Source: Argopecten irradians (Eukaryota; Mollusca; Bivalvia; Pectinida; Pectinidae). Taken from it: a stretch of DNA of 64,000 nt. Below are positions 10,853 to 23,339 of the stretch, one piece after another. Under the pieces are notes generated by a model. That model saw only the letters and a list, made by a program, of their open reading frames with translations, made no database searches and was not told the DNA's origin. How positions within the stretch are numbered: position 1 is the stretch's first letter; every line of letters starts with the position of its first letter. The stretch is from assembly GCF_041381155.1 (NCBI RefSeq), contig NC_091135.1, positions 55,875,997 through 55,939,996 of the forward strand, read 5' to 3'. Position numbers and translations under genes: made by a program.

Positions 10853-13833
10853 GAAATATTGATATATCCATTAGTTAAACTTTTTATATTATAAAATCGT
10901 TCATGTTGATAAATGAAGTGAAGATTTTATTGCATTTAATTAGGTTTCTCTAATGAACTTGAAAATTCTATTAAAATTCAATATTAAAGGGAGTATCCGT
11001 ATCTGATGATGAATTGATTTTATGACGTCAATTAATTAATCTGATCAATTTGAATTAACATTAAACTTTAAACTAATGTGAAGTAAATTTGCATTTTAAA
11101 AATTTTGAACAATTATCAAAACTCTATATCAATCTATTTCGTAAATACCGTATATCTACAATAATATTCTAGTATCAATACATTGATTAAGTGGCTCAAA
11201 AACCAATGATGAGACACTATCAATCGTCCAACAAGATGCCGATATGATAACAAACCCTTAGTTTATTAGGATCTACTCTGATGAGAAGTCAACATTGGTT
11301 GTTGCTAACTGTTTCTCTAATATTTTTGGACACAGGAGTTCATACCAAAATTGAAAACGGAAGAAAATAATATGTCGGTGAGCTATTCAAATATAGCTAT
11401 TTAACAATGTATGTGAGTTTACCGAAATTTACCAACACATCGCTATTGTAATATCTTCCAAATCAGTTTTCTGATCAGTATGACTGTTTGCATACTTGAC
11501 AAACCAGTGTTTTCTGTTAAGAATAATAGTAACACACAGTCAACGTGTTTTATTTGATCATTATAGCAGCATTTGTTCCTCCTACCTCGTAAATTATGAA
11601 GATAAAAATACCCATTTTTCACCATTTTTGACAAATCCAACGCTTTATGTAAACAGTTCTGATGACTAACGTTTTCAAAGGGTTTGCAGTTTATGGATTT
11701 TTCCTAAAGATGTTTAAGTCTCGTTGAAATCTCATTTCTATCCTGATTAAAGAGTTTTGTGATTTTTCATACGAAATATGTGACATATATTTAGCTTGAA
11801 GTTCATTATTACTGTTAATCTTTTGAATGTTATCTTTGATGAAAATATTAAGCATTTAGAGGTGAAATTGTAACAAATTGCTTTTTTATTTTTACTTTTT
11901 AGTGCAGTTCAAGTATTTTGAACTATTGACAAGAAATAGTGAAAATAACATATATAGTAACGGGACAAAACATCAAGCACCCTGTGCCTATTTTTTAAGC
12001 CGGTTTTAGAAACAGCAACCTTTTATCGTTTAAGTTGGAAAATGTTAGAAAACGTTAGTCATTAGAACTTTTGTGTGAAGCTCCAAATATGTGAAAAATG
12101 GTGGAAACCTGGGTATTTTGGTCTTCGAAATTTAGGTCATGCTGGTATTCTGAGCAAATAAAATAGATTGACGCCGTGTTATTATTATTTTATTAAATCA
12201 TCGTTGTAAATTATGCAAACAAACATATCTATCAGACAACTTAAATATACAAAGTTGCTCTAACCTGTCGTGTGTATTGCCAAAATAGTTAAATTCCGGT
12301 AAAATCTCACATAGTGTCAAAATGCTTTGATTCATATTAGTTCAAAATCAAGCACACTAATATATGATTTTAGTGTATATTCAACATAAGTCCTATTCCA
12401 AAAAAATATAACAGAAAAAAGTTAGTCATAGGACAATTTTGTTTTTTTTTAAGCAGAGAACAACAAAAATGATAATATCTCTTACCGGCATAAAATTGGG
12501 GTCAGTGTCCTTGATATTTTATGCCATTACAATATTTGGCTAAAAATAAACAACAAATCTAAATATTTCAACGACAATAAACTGTGAAAATTAAATACCC
12601 TAACACTACAAGGAAGAGAAGTATATTTTTCGCCACTTTTGTATACGACATCTGGCTTCAAACAGAGACCGTTAATTATTGTTTGAATATCTTTCAGTTC
12701 ATCACTAACAAGGGAGAGCACGTGTATATGCATGCTACCTGTTGCCCAATTAAAACATTTGACTATAAAGTATTCTGAAATGATAGCATAAGCATCAATT
12801 GTTCGAATTATTGATTATGATGACTTTATCGTGATGAGAGAGTAAAAATTTGCCTGCGAGACATAAAAGATTTCGATACCACAGACTGGTCTCTATAATC
12901 CCCATCGGAATTCCTTGTCAATTTCTCCACATCTAGTTTATGTTCGCAGAATGAGCGAGGTATTCCGACTGTCAATCACCCCGCACATCCCAATTCATGA
13001 CGAGTTATATTTCAACAATAAGTCAACTGATGTTACGAAAATTGTAATAACTATAAGAAAAACAATAAAAATCCTCAACTCTACTTAACCCTTTGAAGGT
13101 ATGCGAGGGTATACTACATTGTATTTTGCTTTTATTTTATTATGGAAGAATAGAAGAGCTTACTGTGTTCTTTTGGTATGCAACATATTTAAAAATAAGG
13201 TGTTATTATAGATTGTTTCATATGTATCGTTCAATAAGGAAAATACAGAGAATTTCAAACTATAGGGAGAGCGTATCAAAAATTGATATTCTGAGTATAT
13301 TAAAAAGACTTACTTAGTTAAGCTATTATTATAAAAAAGAAAATAACCGTTTTTTCAAATTCTGCAAATATTCATACACATCAAACAACATTTTGGGAAA
13401 TACTACAAAATCTAGGTATAGTCACATCAAATCCTTTCATTGAACAAAAAGTTTTAAAGGCGAGCTCATGGACATATTGATTCTTTCATTTTTTCACTAT
13501 TTTCAAAACTCGAATCTGCAAGAGAAACATGTTGTATACAGGACACTTTTGACATATCAAAGAGTACATCCTTCAGGTACCTTTGGATGCTAAATGTTCC
13601 GGTTTTATGACTTTCTGGACGAATAGTAAACACATGTAAAAGATTTGAACAAGAATCACTATTGTAAATCTTTTCTTACATAAGTATCCAAATGAGATGC
13701 AGATATATTAACTTATTAATATTGATTGAGGAACTAAATTTTATTAACTACTACATATCACTACATATTAAATAATAAGAATAATCTGTCAAAATTTTAG
13801 CACAACTGTAATCTCATTGTCACCCTAACCGCC
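10853..13833. other. Intergenic, no gene recognised
   Basis: AT-rich sequence with short ORFs lacking any recognisable domain. A slightly GC-richer patch at about 12880-13010 could be regulatory or an old repeat, but no specific site was recognised. Confidence 0.4.
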
Positions 13834-14610
13834 CTTGCATGGGGGTGTTCTCTGAACGCCAACATATTTATCAACAATAGGCAGGTGTTGTTTAAGGGAA
13901 CAATAGGAAGGCAATTATATACTGTTTCATATAAGCTGTCATTATATTTTCACCTGTATAGTCACCTAAGATTTACCTGTATTTCAATCAGTATCATAGG
14001 TAATATTGGTGGGTTTTGGAAAATAATTCCTTCAATATATATCTTACAATATACAATGTAAATTATTAATTAAAGATAATCGGTGCTATAATATATAAAA
14101 ATCATAAACATTGTAATACACTGTAAATTTTTTTTTATTGGACTCAGTTCAGATACCTCTCGCGAGTCAAGTAACCTGTGTCAAAAATAGATCGAGGAAA
14201 AATCCCTTGAAATGTAACGTCATAATCACTTTTGACGTCAAGTCGTACCCAAATATAGTGTAACAGGAGTTTCCCTCATTCAATGACGTCGGGATTATCA
14301 ATTGTGAAGTCAATATCATAGTCGGCAACATATATGGCGGAAGGCAGCAAGTTTACTGCGATCAACGGTGACAACTGCAAACTTCAATTTATGGAAAACG
14401 TTCAAGAATGCCAGACGGGCTGCAGTTGATACAATATTCCAGTTCTACCAGTCTAAACCGTTAGCAAGAAGCATTTGGATATTTACCATATACTACATGT
14501 AATTGCTTTTGTAAACAGAAAGTTTGCAAATATTATCTTGTTTTTTGTAGTTTTAAAAGTCTTTTTGAAGAGCCGGGTTAATATCATGTAAGTGTCATAT
14601 AATAAAACAG

Positions 14611-14745
14611 TTATCGACCTATTTTCAGGTGGATACGGTGAGTTTTCAACCCTCGAAAATGATATAACCCTCAGCCTCCGGCCTCGGGATATATCACTTA
14701 CTCGGGTTGATAACTCACCGTATCCACCTGAAAACAGGTCGATAA
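14611..14745. mobile_element. 135-bp foldback MITE
   Basis: TTATCGACCTATTTTCAGGT at the left is mirrored at the right by ACCTGAAAACAGGTCGATAA, and the arms extend through GGATACGGTGAGTT with its complement. About 40 bp pair on each side around a loop containing CCTCAGCCTCCGGCCTCGGG. It lies inside the 13842-16692 element and so inserted later. No target duplication could be fixed. Confidence 0.75.
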
Positions 14746-15413
14746 TTGTATAGTAACTGTATTCTGTATTGACATAGGAGTTCTACAGGGCTACATTATT
14801 CTTAGCCAACTTTCATCTCTTGTGACCGTGCATGGTTGATTTCTGTTTTCGCATAGACGTACACCGTTGAGTATTTAATTTGGTTAGAAAATGAGTGGAG
14901 AAAAAATATCATAAAAGTTTAAATTAATTTTGTCGGAAATTTTGACCTGTTGATTATAGTTTAAGTTCTTTATCTATTGAAGCCGACACAAACACACATA
15001 TATGACGTTTTACAAACATTGGTAATAATATATCATTGGTTTTAAATGCTCTATATGTATTTTAGATACAAAATATTTTAAAAAATATCACGTTTCAACA
15101 GGCAAAAGGCTTATATTATTTCAAACTTGTAATGGAATTGGTGTTACACTAACTTTTGGGTTTTTTTCGTCGATACTACTGGATGGGAAAGTTTACTTCC
15201 ACGTGAAATAGGTTTCAAAGAATTTTGCTTGATTTTAGTATCAATCTATTAAAAATCTAATGAGATTTATACCAGAGATTTTAGATATATCAAGGAAATC
15301 TTTAAAATTCTTGAAATCAAATCACTGTGAATTTAATATAATTTCGTTCATAGATTCTATTGTTATATTTTCATAGATATTAACAGAAACATATGTTATG
15401 TATATATGTATCT

Positions 15414-16488
15414 CACAGGGACCTGGCACGACTTTTTTAAACTAAGAGTATACATATATATACTATAGTATCAAGGGTATGAACTCGGCGGTCGAGAAAA
15501 ACGGACCTACTTTTTTTAAAACCGTGATTATTTCAATAAATGGGTTCTATACAACATTGACAGATATAGTACCTTAAAGAGAAATAATTTATCTTTTCAT
15601 TGAGTGCTTGATGAACAAAATTGGCCAAGTATTGGCGAAGTTATGGCTTGATGCATCGGGAAATTTACGAAAAATATGCTAGGTAGACATTTCCTGTCCG
15701 GTCGAAATGTCGTCTCGGCTCTAATGGGTACCTCAAAAACCAAGCAAAAATCACAAAATCAACGCTTGTGGCGGTAAACACTACCCATAGCTGTGTTCAT
15801 CCACAATCTCCGTTGGAGGTGTCAAGACCCGTACTTTGTAGAAACTCCATTTAAACATCGTGTAGCTCACTTACTTTAACCGTGACCGCCATGTTCATTT
15901 TTCTCTCGGAACGCTTCTCGACTTTACATATCGTGACTACATTATGCAAATTATGTAATGTTGTGCTTGTGGGTAAACTCGAGAAGCGTTCCGAAGAACA
16001 AATGAACATGGCGGTGACGGTTAAAGTAAGTGAGCTACACGATGTTTAAATGGTGTTTCTACAAAGTACGGGTCATGACACCTCCAAAGGAGATTGTGGA
16101 TGAACACAGTTATGGGTACTGTTTACCACCACAAGCGTTGATTTTGTGATTTTGGCTTGGTTTTTGAGGTTCCCATTAGAGCCGAGACGACATTTCGACC
16201 GGACAGGGAAATGTCTACCTAGCATATTTTTCGTAAATTTCCCGATTCATCAAACCACAACTTCGTCAATACTTGGCCAATTTTGTTCATCAAGCACTCA
16301 ATGGAAAGATAAATTATTTCTCTTTAAGGTAAGATATCCGTCAATGTTGTATAGAGCCCATTTATTAAAAAAATCACGGTTTTAAAAAAATAGGTCCGTT
16401 TTTCTCGACCGCGGAGTTCATACCCTTGATACTATAATATATATATATGTATACTATTGGATAAATTTTTTTGTGCCAGGTCCCTGTG
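15414..16488. mobile_element. 1,075-bp near-palindromic TIR element, hAT-like, with exact 8-bp duplication
   Basis: The ends read CACAGGGACCTGGCAC and its complement GTGCCAGGTCCCTGTG. ATGTATCT lies directly outside each end (15406-15413 and 16489-16496), an exact 8-bp target duplication. The two arms of about 520 bp are inverted copies that meet near 15950: for example CTCGGAACGCTTCTCGA left of centre is mirrored right of centre. Terminal CA..TG and an 8-bp duplication fit the hAT superfamily. It has no transposase and would need one in trans. An RNA read through it would form a very long hairpin. Open frames inside are by-products of the palindrome. Confidence 0.9.
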
Positions 16489-16700
16489 ATGTATCTGATA
16501 TCAAATCTGAACACTTATTGAAATAAAAATGAATCAATATACATTTAGATAAGTATCAACCCAGGTAACTTTTACAGGTAAATTTACCTGTTGGCATTGG
16601 GACTCCTTTTAGGAAAAAGACTATAACCACTGTCACAACAAACTACCCTACAGGTAAATCCTCCAAAATGTTGGCGTTCAGAGATACACCCCCTTGCATG

Positions 16701-19700
16701 TATGTTGCATACACGAGTACATAGAAACGTAATTGTATCGACAGAACAATGTGCTCACTGAATTAGCATTACACAGTAACTTTGATGTCGTCTTTTGTTG
16801 GAAAGTACATTAATAAGTTAATTCCCTTGGTTACTTCCAAAATGTGCCAGTATACTGGTATAAAGTTATTTCCAGGGGCAGAACATATTCGGACTTGTTA
16901 GCTATGACATTACTTATCTTTTATGAGGCTGGTTAACGATATATTAAACGTCTAATATTGGATTTTGCGCAAGAAACTTTAGAAGACCCGTTGATCTGAC
17001 ATTCAATTTAAATTATCGTACCTATTACCAAGAAGTTGAAATATACAAAAAGAAGGGAAAAAACAACTCATTGTTAAGTCGTCTTTGATTAATTTGGGAA
17101 TTAATAAAAAGTTCAACGGTGTATTGCAGTATAAACAAACATCTAATTATGTATATCTATTTGACATATATTTGACAAAATAACCTCGTCAAAATGTATT
17201 ACGTGGATGGAATGACAGTTTTATAACCACATTCTACCACAAATATAGCCACGGTGGTCGTAGACAAGACAGTTTTATAACTAAACTCTCTGTTCTAAAT
17301 CCTTTGTTCTCACAAGTGAATTAATTATAGCTTAGAAATTTAATTTCTGAAGGTGTCTGATTAGCGTGATCGTGTTCGCTGTATCATCAGTGATAATTTT
17401 TTTACCTGTACAGTTAACGCCTAGTTAGCGTTGTCAGACCACATCTTGAATTCCCACTTAACAGTGACATGTGAAATATTATAGATGTACGTATGTCACA
17501 ATGGCACTTAAACCGTCATACTATCCACTATCATGTTTCTCTGTAGCTGACAGGTATTGACAACATTCTATTGTTTATTGCTGCTCCCTACTAGTAAATG
17601 AAATAACATGTCATATGGAGCATCTTTAATGTACTTCTGCTTTAAAGTACTATTCTCTTATCCCCAGAATACACGAATGTTCTGATTATAATGGCATTAT
17701 CCATTAAATGACTAGGCACATTTTTGTTATTTCTAGACATATTGACTGTGACGGTAGTTAAGAGTACTGGTAATTTAAAGGCAATATCTGTTTGTTCATT
17801 TACATATCAGTCCTTTTAAGGGAATCATCGTGGAATCATAATATGTAGAATTTTGTATCAATGGACATCAGGGTGATATTACATTATTGTCAGTAATTAA
17901 GAAGAAAAGTATGTAGTCATTGATGGTAGTAGACTTTATGATAGTATGGTCTTTTTTTCGGTGATTTTGTTCTCTTCAAGGAAGGCGGACAATAAAATAA
18001 GAACATGTTTGTGAAATATATATTTACATATTGATATTGGTTACAATATCATTTCTGATGGGTAACGTGACTTTTAGGTGAATACAGATTATCCACCAAG
18101 AATCATAGAGATATGAGCAACCTAGGGTTTGATTGCCGCTATTTTCAAATTAATTTTTGGAATTAGTTTGTAATATTGCACTATTTTAACCATAGGTATC
18201 TTGACGATGTTCTTTCTTTTAATAATAAAAATTGCCATGCCAATTTTATAAATTGTATAAATTGTACGAGATTTTCCAATAAAAGTAGCTTACCATGATT
18301 TATCTTCCAACGTTCGTTGCAGCCTGAAGCAGCCATATACTCATTGTGATGGTATTATATTCTCCGGTAACTTTATATTTCCAGATGGCAGTATTCCCGC
18401 ATTCCTCATGTACATGCTTTATACATCTTATTTCAGTAATGGATAGAGGTTTGTTAATATCACGATTTCCTAAATGATGGATAATGATCTTTTTAAGTGG
18501 ACATCTTGGCCCCAGTTTGATACTTGGCCGCATGTTTCATGTTTTTTTTTAACATTCTGTATACCGTCTTATTTTCGTTACCGACAATCATGCAGTTATA
18601 TTTATGTTATTTAAACATTAAACTATCTTCCTATGGCATCTATGGTCTATATAGATGTCAGAGCTTTGCAGACAATCGTCATAATGCGCATAAACGGTGA
18701 TCAGTTGACGTCACCACGTCAACATTAGTGACGTCATTATGGTCACGTTTTGGGTGTCAGTTATACCGTCATATACTTCAATTTGCCTTTGGGTAGTTTA
18801 TATAGTAGAAGTGACAAGGAAATGTAAATATAAGAGACTCTAACCGACAATCGTGCAGTTATATTTCGTTTATACAAATATTCGCGAAAAAATGGAATTC
18901 GAGTTCAAAATTCAAATAAATCATGTCTCCGAAATTAATGCGGTTTAGAGTATTTTTCAGGTACCCGATGGTAATTTGATCATGTCTATATAAGGCTAAT
19001 TAAGTTCACGAGAATGTCGTTTGGGTAACGTTGTGTAATCAGGATTTCGGCATTCCACTTGGAGGATGTTACGTCAGAGCTGCCAGAAACGTGTATTTTT
19101 TTTGTTGTTACCCAACGTTTCTTCACAGAATTGGTACTTTTCTTCTCGATTCTTTTCAGGAGTGTCAGCACAAATGCATAACTATTTGTCTGACATGAAT
19201 TCTAAAGGGTTGTATTGCCCTGAGATTAATGAGTTTAATATTATGATTGAGTGATCATATTTGTATTGAAAGTAAATAACCGTTATTACAGAGTATATGT
19301 ATATGTATGCCATATTGCTAGTGCTTTAACTACCAATGCATTTTTTTGATAAACGTGTTTTCCCTGACAATCATATTAGTGTAATAACTGCCGTCTTACC
19401 CTTCGTTTGTTATTTTAATTCTTTTGATTTATTTTGTATTTTCATACCCAAATAACATAAATTTTCAATTAAGGAAAATTATTATTCATGAGTGTTAACA
19501 ATCATATAAATTCCAACAGAACAGTTTTTGTATGTATATGCATTTAAGGAATTTTGACTTGTGAACTAAAATATATGAAGCGTTTTGATTAAATGCTGGG
19601 TACTTTTAACATTTTACTATATGCGGTTCAGATAAATAAGGGTAACATATTTATACAATTGGTGTCATGTTAAACTAGCCAGCGCATGGCTACGTAAATG

Positions 19701-19954
19701 ACGCGTATTTTCGTATGAAAATATTTTATGGGAAATTACAGTATTTCTTATTTAATGATTTTGTCTTAATTTCGATCTTACATACTAAAACATTTCTTTC
19801 ACAACATTGTATGAAATAAAAATAAAGCATTAGAAATTGAATGGAAAGGATTGCGCAATAGATAAATTGCGTTTTATATAAACATTTTGTTTATCTTGAT
19901 TAGATGAAATAAATTGTTTGCGTTACAGTGTTATTTTAATAAAACTGAGACGAA
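16701..19954. other. Intergenic region downstream of the tyrosinase-like gene
   Basis: AT-rich, with short ORFs lacking domains. Two similar phrases, CCGACAATCATGCAGTTATA near 18580 and a one-base variant near 18844, mark a short local duplication. TGACGTCA-like sites occur near 18708-18735 but have no gene next to them. Nothing else was supported. Confidence 0.4.
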
Positions 19955-19974
19955 ACAAGAGTACATAATTATAT

Positions 19975-19980
19975 TTTATT
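19975..19980 (-). terminator. Probable polyadenylation signal of the tyrosinase-like gene
   Basis: AATAAA on the minus strand about 206 bases after the stop codon at 20186, in the context CTTAATAAAATATAATT. It is the first canonical signal seen beyond the stop. Cleavage is expected near 19955-19960. Confidence 0.55.
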
Positions 19981-20185
19981 AAGTTTATACAATATAAATA
20001 TGATTCGTATGAAAACTAGAATGAGAACCCATTGACCAGTAGATCTCTGATAAACAGCGTTAATACTACTGATATGTAGAGTAAGTAATGATAAACTGGG
20101 ACAGTCGGTTACAAATCACAGGATGGAGACCTCAACACACACAGATACACTGGACATACTGTATATCATTTATAATGTTCTGTTC

Positions 20186-23100
20186 TCAGTGAGGCAATGT
20201 TCTTAGACGGCTGAGTAATGATTCGAGCACTCCTATTGTCCGCGACACTGTCGATGTGGAAATGGTAGGCGTAAATGTGTGGAAAGCTTGCGAATTCATG
20301 ATCGGTGATCGCACTGATGATTGGCTCTGACCTGAAGTTGGCGACTGGAAAAGTTTGAAAACAAGACTTGACAATTCCGCTGGAGACTGTGAAGCCGGTG
20401 AGTGGAATGCTCTATTTTGGTGCCGTGTTGGGGCATGGAGAACAGTTTGTACAACCCGAGGCCTTTCTCCAAATGCCATTGTTTGTTCGGCAATCATCTG
20501 TCTATTTGGTCCGACATTATTTGATGGGTTAACGGTTGATTGTTTTGAAGTAGCGAACGGTGTTGCTACGATAGCGTTGACCCTTTTGATTTCATTCGTT
20601 TTAAGCCGATCCGAAAGTGCTTCAAGCACAGATGTAATCATTTTTGGTGCCTCTTTAATTTTTTTAACCGCCTTTCCAGCTCGATATATAGCTCGGATAT
20701 CCTTCAGTGGGGCTACGTACTTAATCCTTGGTTTTTTAGGCACGGGTGAATTCAACGGCGAGTGTAATGGGAAATTCATGGGTGAATTTAATACATCTGC
20801 GACAATTTTAGCACTGGTTTGATAGTCCGGGACGACAATGAAGTCCTTATCGGTGCCCTGTCCGGTAACACAGTATTCTCTATCCGCATCCCACATCAAG
20901 ACGCTTCTACGTTTCCATGCGGGATTGTTACATTCCCATGGCTGTGCGGCCTGAGCCGGCGAAGGACTATAATGGGCACGGACAGACACATGCTTGGTGT
21001 AGGCGTCACTGTTCATTAGAGGGTAACGGCTGTCGAACGGAAACTTGGCCAGGATCTTAGCTGGGTCCTGAAGAGGGTTGGTGATGGACGAATCGTATGG
21101 GTATTTCTCCGGGGACTGCATGTTTTGACGGATATCCTCCCACAACTTATCTATGTAACATTGGGCGAAAAAGTAGATAGGGTCGGAGGGAGCGGTAAGC
21201 AGTCCTGACATGGTGCCGCCGACCCAAGCCTGTACTCCATTGTGGTACTCCTCCAAGGCAATATTGGTCGTGTACACCAGTTCGTGGTTAGTCTTCCTGC
21301 TCATTAACGAATCCACGTTTTCTCGAGCTATTAAGGACCCGGCCTGTCCTATACTTCGAGATATAGGAGTACCGTCTGGTTCAGTGAAATTCATAAATTT
21401 TCCAATCTTGACAGTTCCATCGCCGTTCCCAAAATAATACTTCGTCCACAGAATCGACTTGGTTGGGTCTGTTATATGGAAGTCCAACGTGCAATCCCAG
21501 TAAGGAATGGGGACATGTAGATAAAACTCCAACCTGGAAGGAAACATTGACAACAACTAAGTTAATAATATTAAATGTGGGGACATGGCGATCACAGGTA
21601 AATACTTAACTAAACCAGGAAAGCCTGTCAGGACATTTCGTCAATAGTGAATCTAATAATAATAATAACATCCAATCGTGCTTGCTGATGACGATTTCGA
21701 TTTTGAAATACCGGATACTTGTTTGTTTTTATTCATTCTTGTTCTTAAGTTATTTATTTTGAGTGAGGGAGGGTATTAGTAGTCTGTGATGGCAGTAGTC
21801 TGTTAATTTCAAGGTGTTAAGGAAGACAAAAGAATTATCAAAAACATTGAAATCATTGGAAGACGATGGATATTTACCATAACAAAACTACTTTGTGCCA
21901 GCCAAGGAAAGCAGGTCCGCCATTAGTTCCAGCAATACTCTCGTCCGAAAAGAAATCCACGATAGTCTTATAGAACTGTTGAATAAAATGGACAATTATT
22001 ACTTTAAAGAATAGCAGAGTAGTGCAAAGCGCACTCACAATATAAAGTGACTATTTAGTTTAATTCGTGTATCAAATATATATCAATTATGGACCTTTGT
22101 TGAGGTCAATATTGTGTTATATTGCCCGAGTAGAATAAATAATGACCGAGGGCGTAGCTCGATGTCATTTTTTGAAATTTTACAAGGGCAATATAACACC
22201 ATATGGACCGAAACAAAGGTCCTTAATTCTTATATTAGATATGAGAATTATTTTAAATGTTTGCTTCGTCCTAAGTAATATAGAAATGAATGGAGAATGT
22301 CTCGACTACATCTTTCCGAAGAACTCGACGTCGGGGTATTGTGACATCATAATCGCAATATCGACCTGAGTGACAATAGTAATATTGACTCGGTGTTTCT
22401 AAAAATTAAAACTAAAAATATCGCCCTCGCCTGACAGTGTATTAGCCAATGAGAGTGGCGGAAAATCGGAGCATATCTAATACATTTAAATATATGTACA
22501 TCTACATGTATATAGCTGTTTGGAAATAGCTATTAATTATATAAAACATTTCACGCTGTTTTTATTCAAAATTTGAACTATCCGTACTCTTCTTTCCTAA
22601 AACAATTAAAGATAAATATCTTGAACGGCCATCCTTAAATACATACGTGTTTGATAATGAAACTGATTTAACTGCTTACAACCTGAAGATTTCGATAAAC
22701 TCGTATTACAAGCGGGAGGTGGGTAATCAAATGGTTGTGATAACCTTTGCTCATTACTCATTAGAAATTATACATAGTTAGAGATACGGACATTCACAGG
22801 CTCAAAGCATGCATAACTGACGGGTTCAAGAGAAATGTTGCTTATTTCTTTTGTATACTTGTTTAATTCTTAGGAAAATAGCATATTTAGTAAAAGTATA
22901 ATGCCAAAAAACAAAGCAAAACAAGCTTACTCACCCCATTTTCCCGCAGTGAATTAAAGCGGTCTCTAAGAAGATTCCATTCCGGAGGTGAAAGCATTCT
23001 GATTTCCCTACGGGGCTGGGCCTCGTTAGAAACTTGCCTCTTCAACCTCCAGTGTCCAGTTTTCATCTGCCGTAAAACAGCGTTAAACTGATTCACCTTC

Positions 23101-23339
23101 TCCTGCTTCATTTTCGGTGCCATCTTTTTGATACCGCCATTCCCTAAACAGTCGATGAGCGAGATGATATTCTGTTGCTCCTGTTCTTTGCTCACCTTTC
23201 CCAGAGACAGGCCCTTGTCTCCACATGTAAACTGGTACTTTTCATGGGTGGCCACCTGGAGGTCGGACAGCCGGTCAAAGGTCACGACAGACCAAATATG
23301 GGCAATGCATAGCATGGCACAGAATACCACGGACCTCAT
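20186..23339 (-). CDS. Secreted tyrosinase-like protein with lost copper ligands (three coding exons)
   Basis: Coding exons are 23339-22935 (135 codons), 21975-21878 (98 nt) and 21533-20186; together 616 residues. Splice sites are TTTTAG/G before the start exon, GGG/GTGAGT, CAACAG/TTC, ATG/GTAAAT and TTCCAG/G. Residues 1-20 form a signal peptide (MRSVVFCAMLCIAHIWSVV). RREIRMLSPPEWNLLRDRF near residue 110 is the conserved entry to the di-copper domain. The CuA signature is GGPAFLGWHK: the ligand at residue 162 (WH) remains, the preceding one is Asn153, and no His occurs in DFFSDES where the first ligand would lie. PYWDC is at 178-182. In CuB, YHNGVQAWVGG keeps His265 but has Gln at 269, and DPIYFFAQCYID has Gln292 in place of the third His. 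So two of six ligands remain. The core ends near residue 405; a tail of about 200 residues is rich in Ser, Pro and Lys. Mollusc tyrosinase families of this kind act in shell, periostracum or byssus. Oxidase activity is unlikely; a matrix or scaffold role is inferred. Confidence 0.9.
22091..22222. mobile_element. 132-bp foldback MITE in an intron of the tyrosinase-like gene
   Basis: GGACCTTTGTT at the left is mirrored by AACAAAGGTCC at the right, and GTTATATTGCCC pairs with GGGCAATATAAC further in. With the flanking AATTA/TTAATT the inverted repeat may reach 22085-22228. It lies in the intron between the first and second coding exons. The target duplication is not clear. Confidence 0.7.

Larger units (their letters stand above)
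13842..16692. mobile_element. 2.85-kb TIR transposon with exact 8-bp target duplication
   Basis: The left end reads GGGGTGTTCTCTGAACGCC and the right end is its near-exact inverse; about 25 bp match with one indel. The 8-bp CTTGCATG occurs directly outside both ends, at 13834-13841 and 16693-16700. An 8-bp duplication is what hAT elements make, though other superfamilies can also give 8 bp. Two younger elements are nested inside: a 135-bp foldback at 14611-14745 and a 1,075-bp palindrome at 15414-16488. No intact transposase was seen. Near 14334 a short open stretch (MAEGSKFTAINGDNCKLQ) is followed in another frame by NARRAAVDTIFQFYQSK, which might be a decayed domain. Confidence 0.8.

Noticed and set aside
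16146-16385. 79-codon ORF
   Set aside because: It lies within one arm of the 1,075-bp palindrome and has a mirrored partner, so it is a by-product of that element.
18700-18740. CRE-type TGACGTCA promoter cluster
   Set aside because: The sites are not near any gene start that could be found, and similar phrases occur in repeats elsewhere in the window.
20355-20822. 155-codon plus-strand ORF
   Set aside because: It is antisense to the third coding exon of the tyrosinase-like gene and has no domain.
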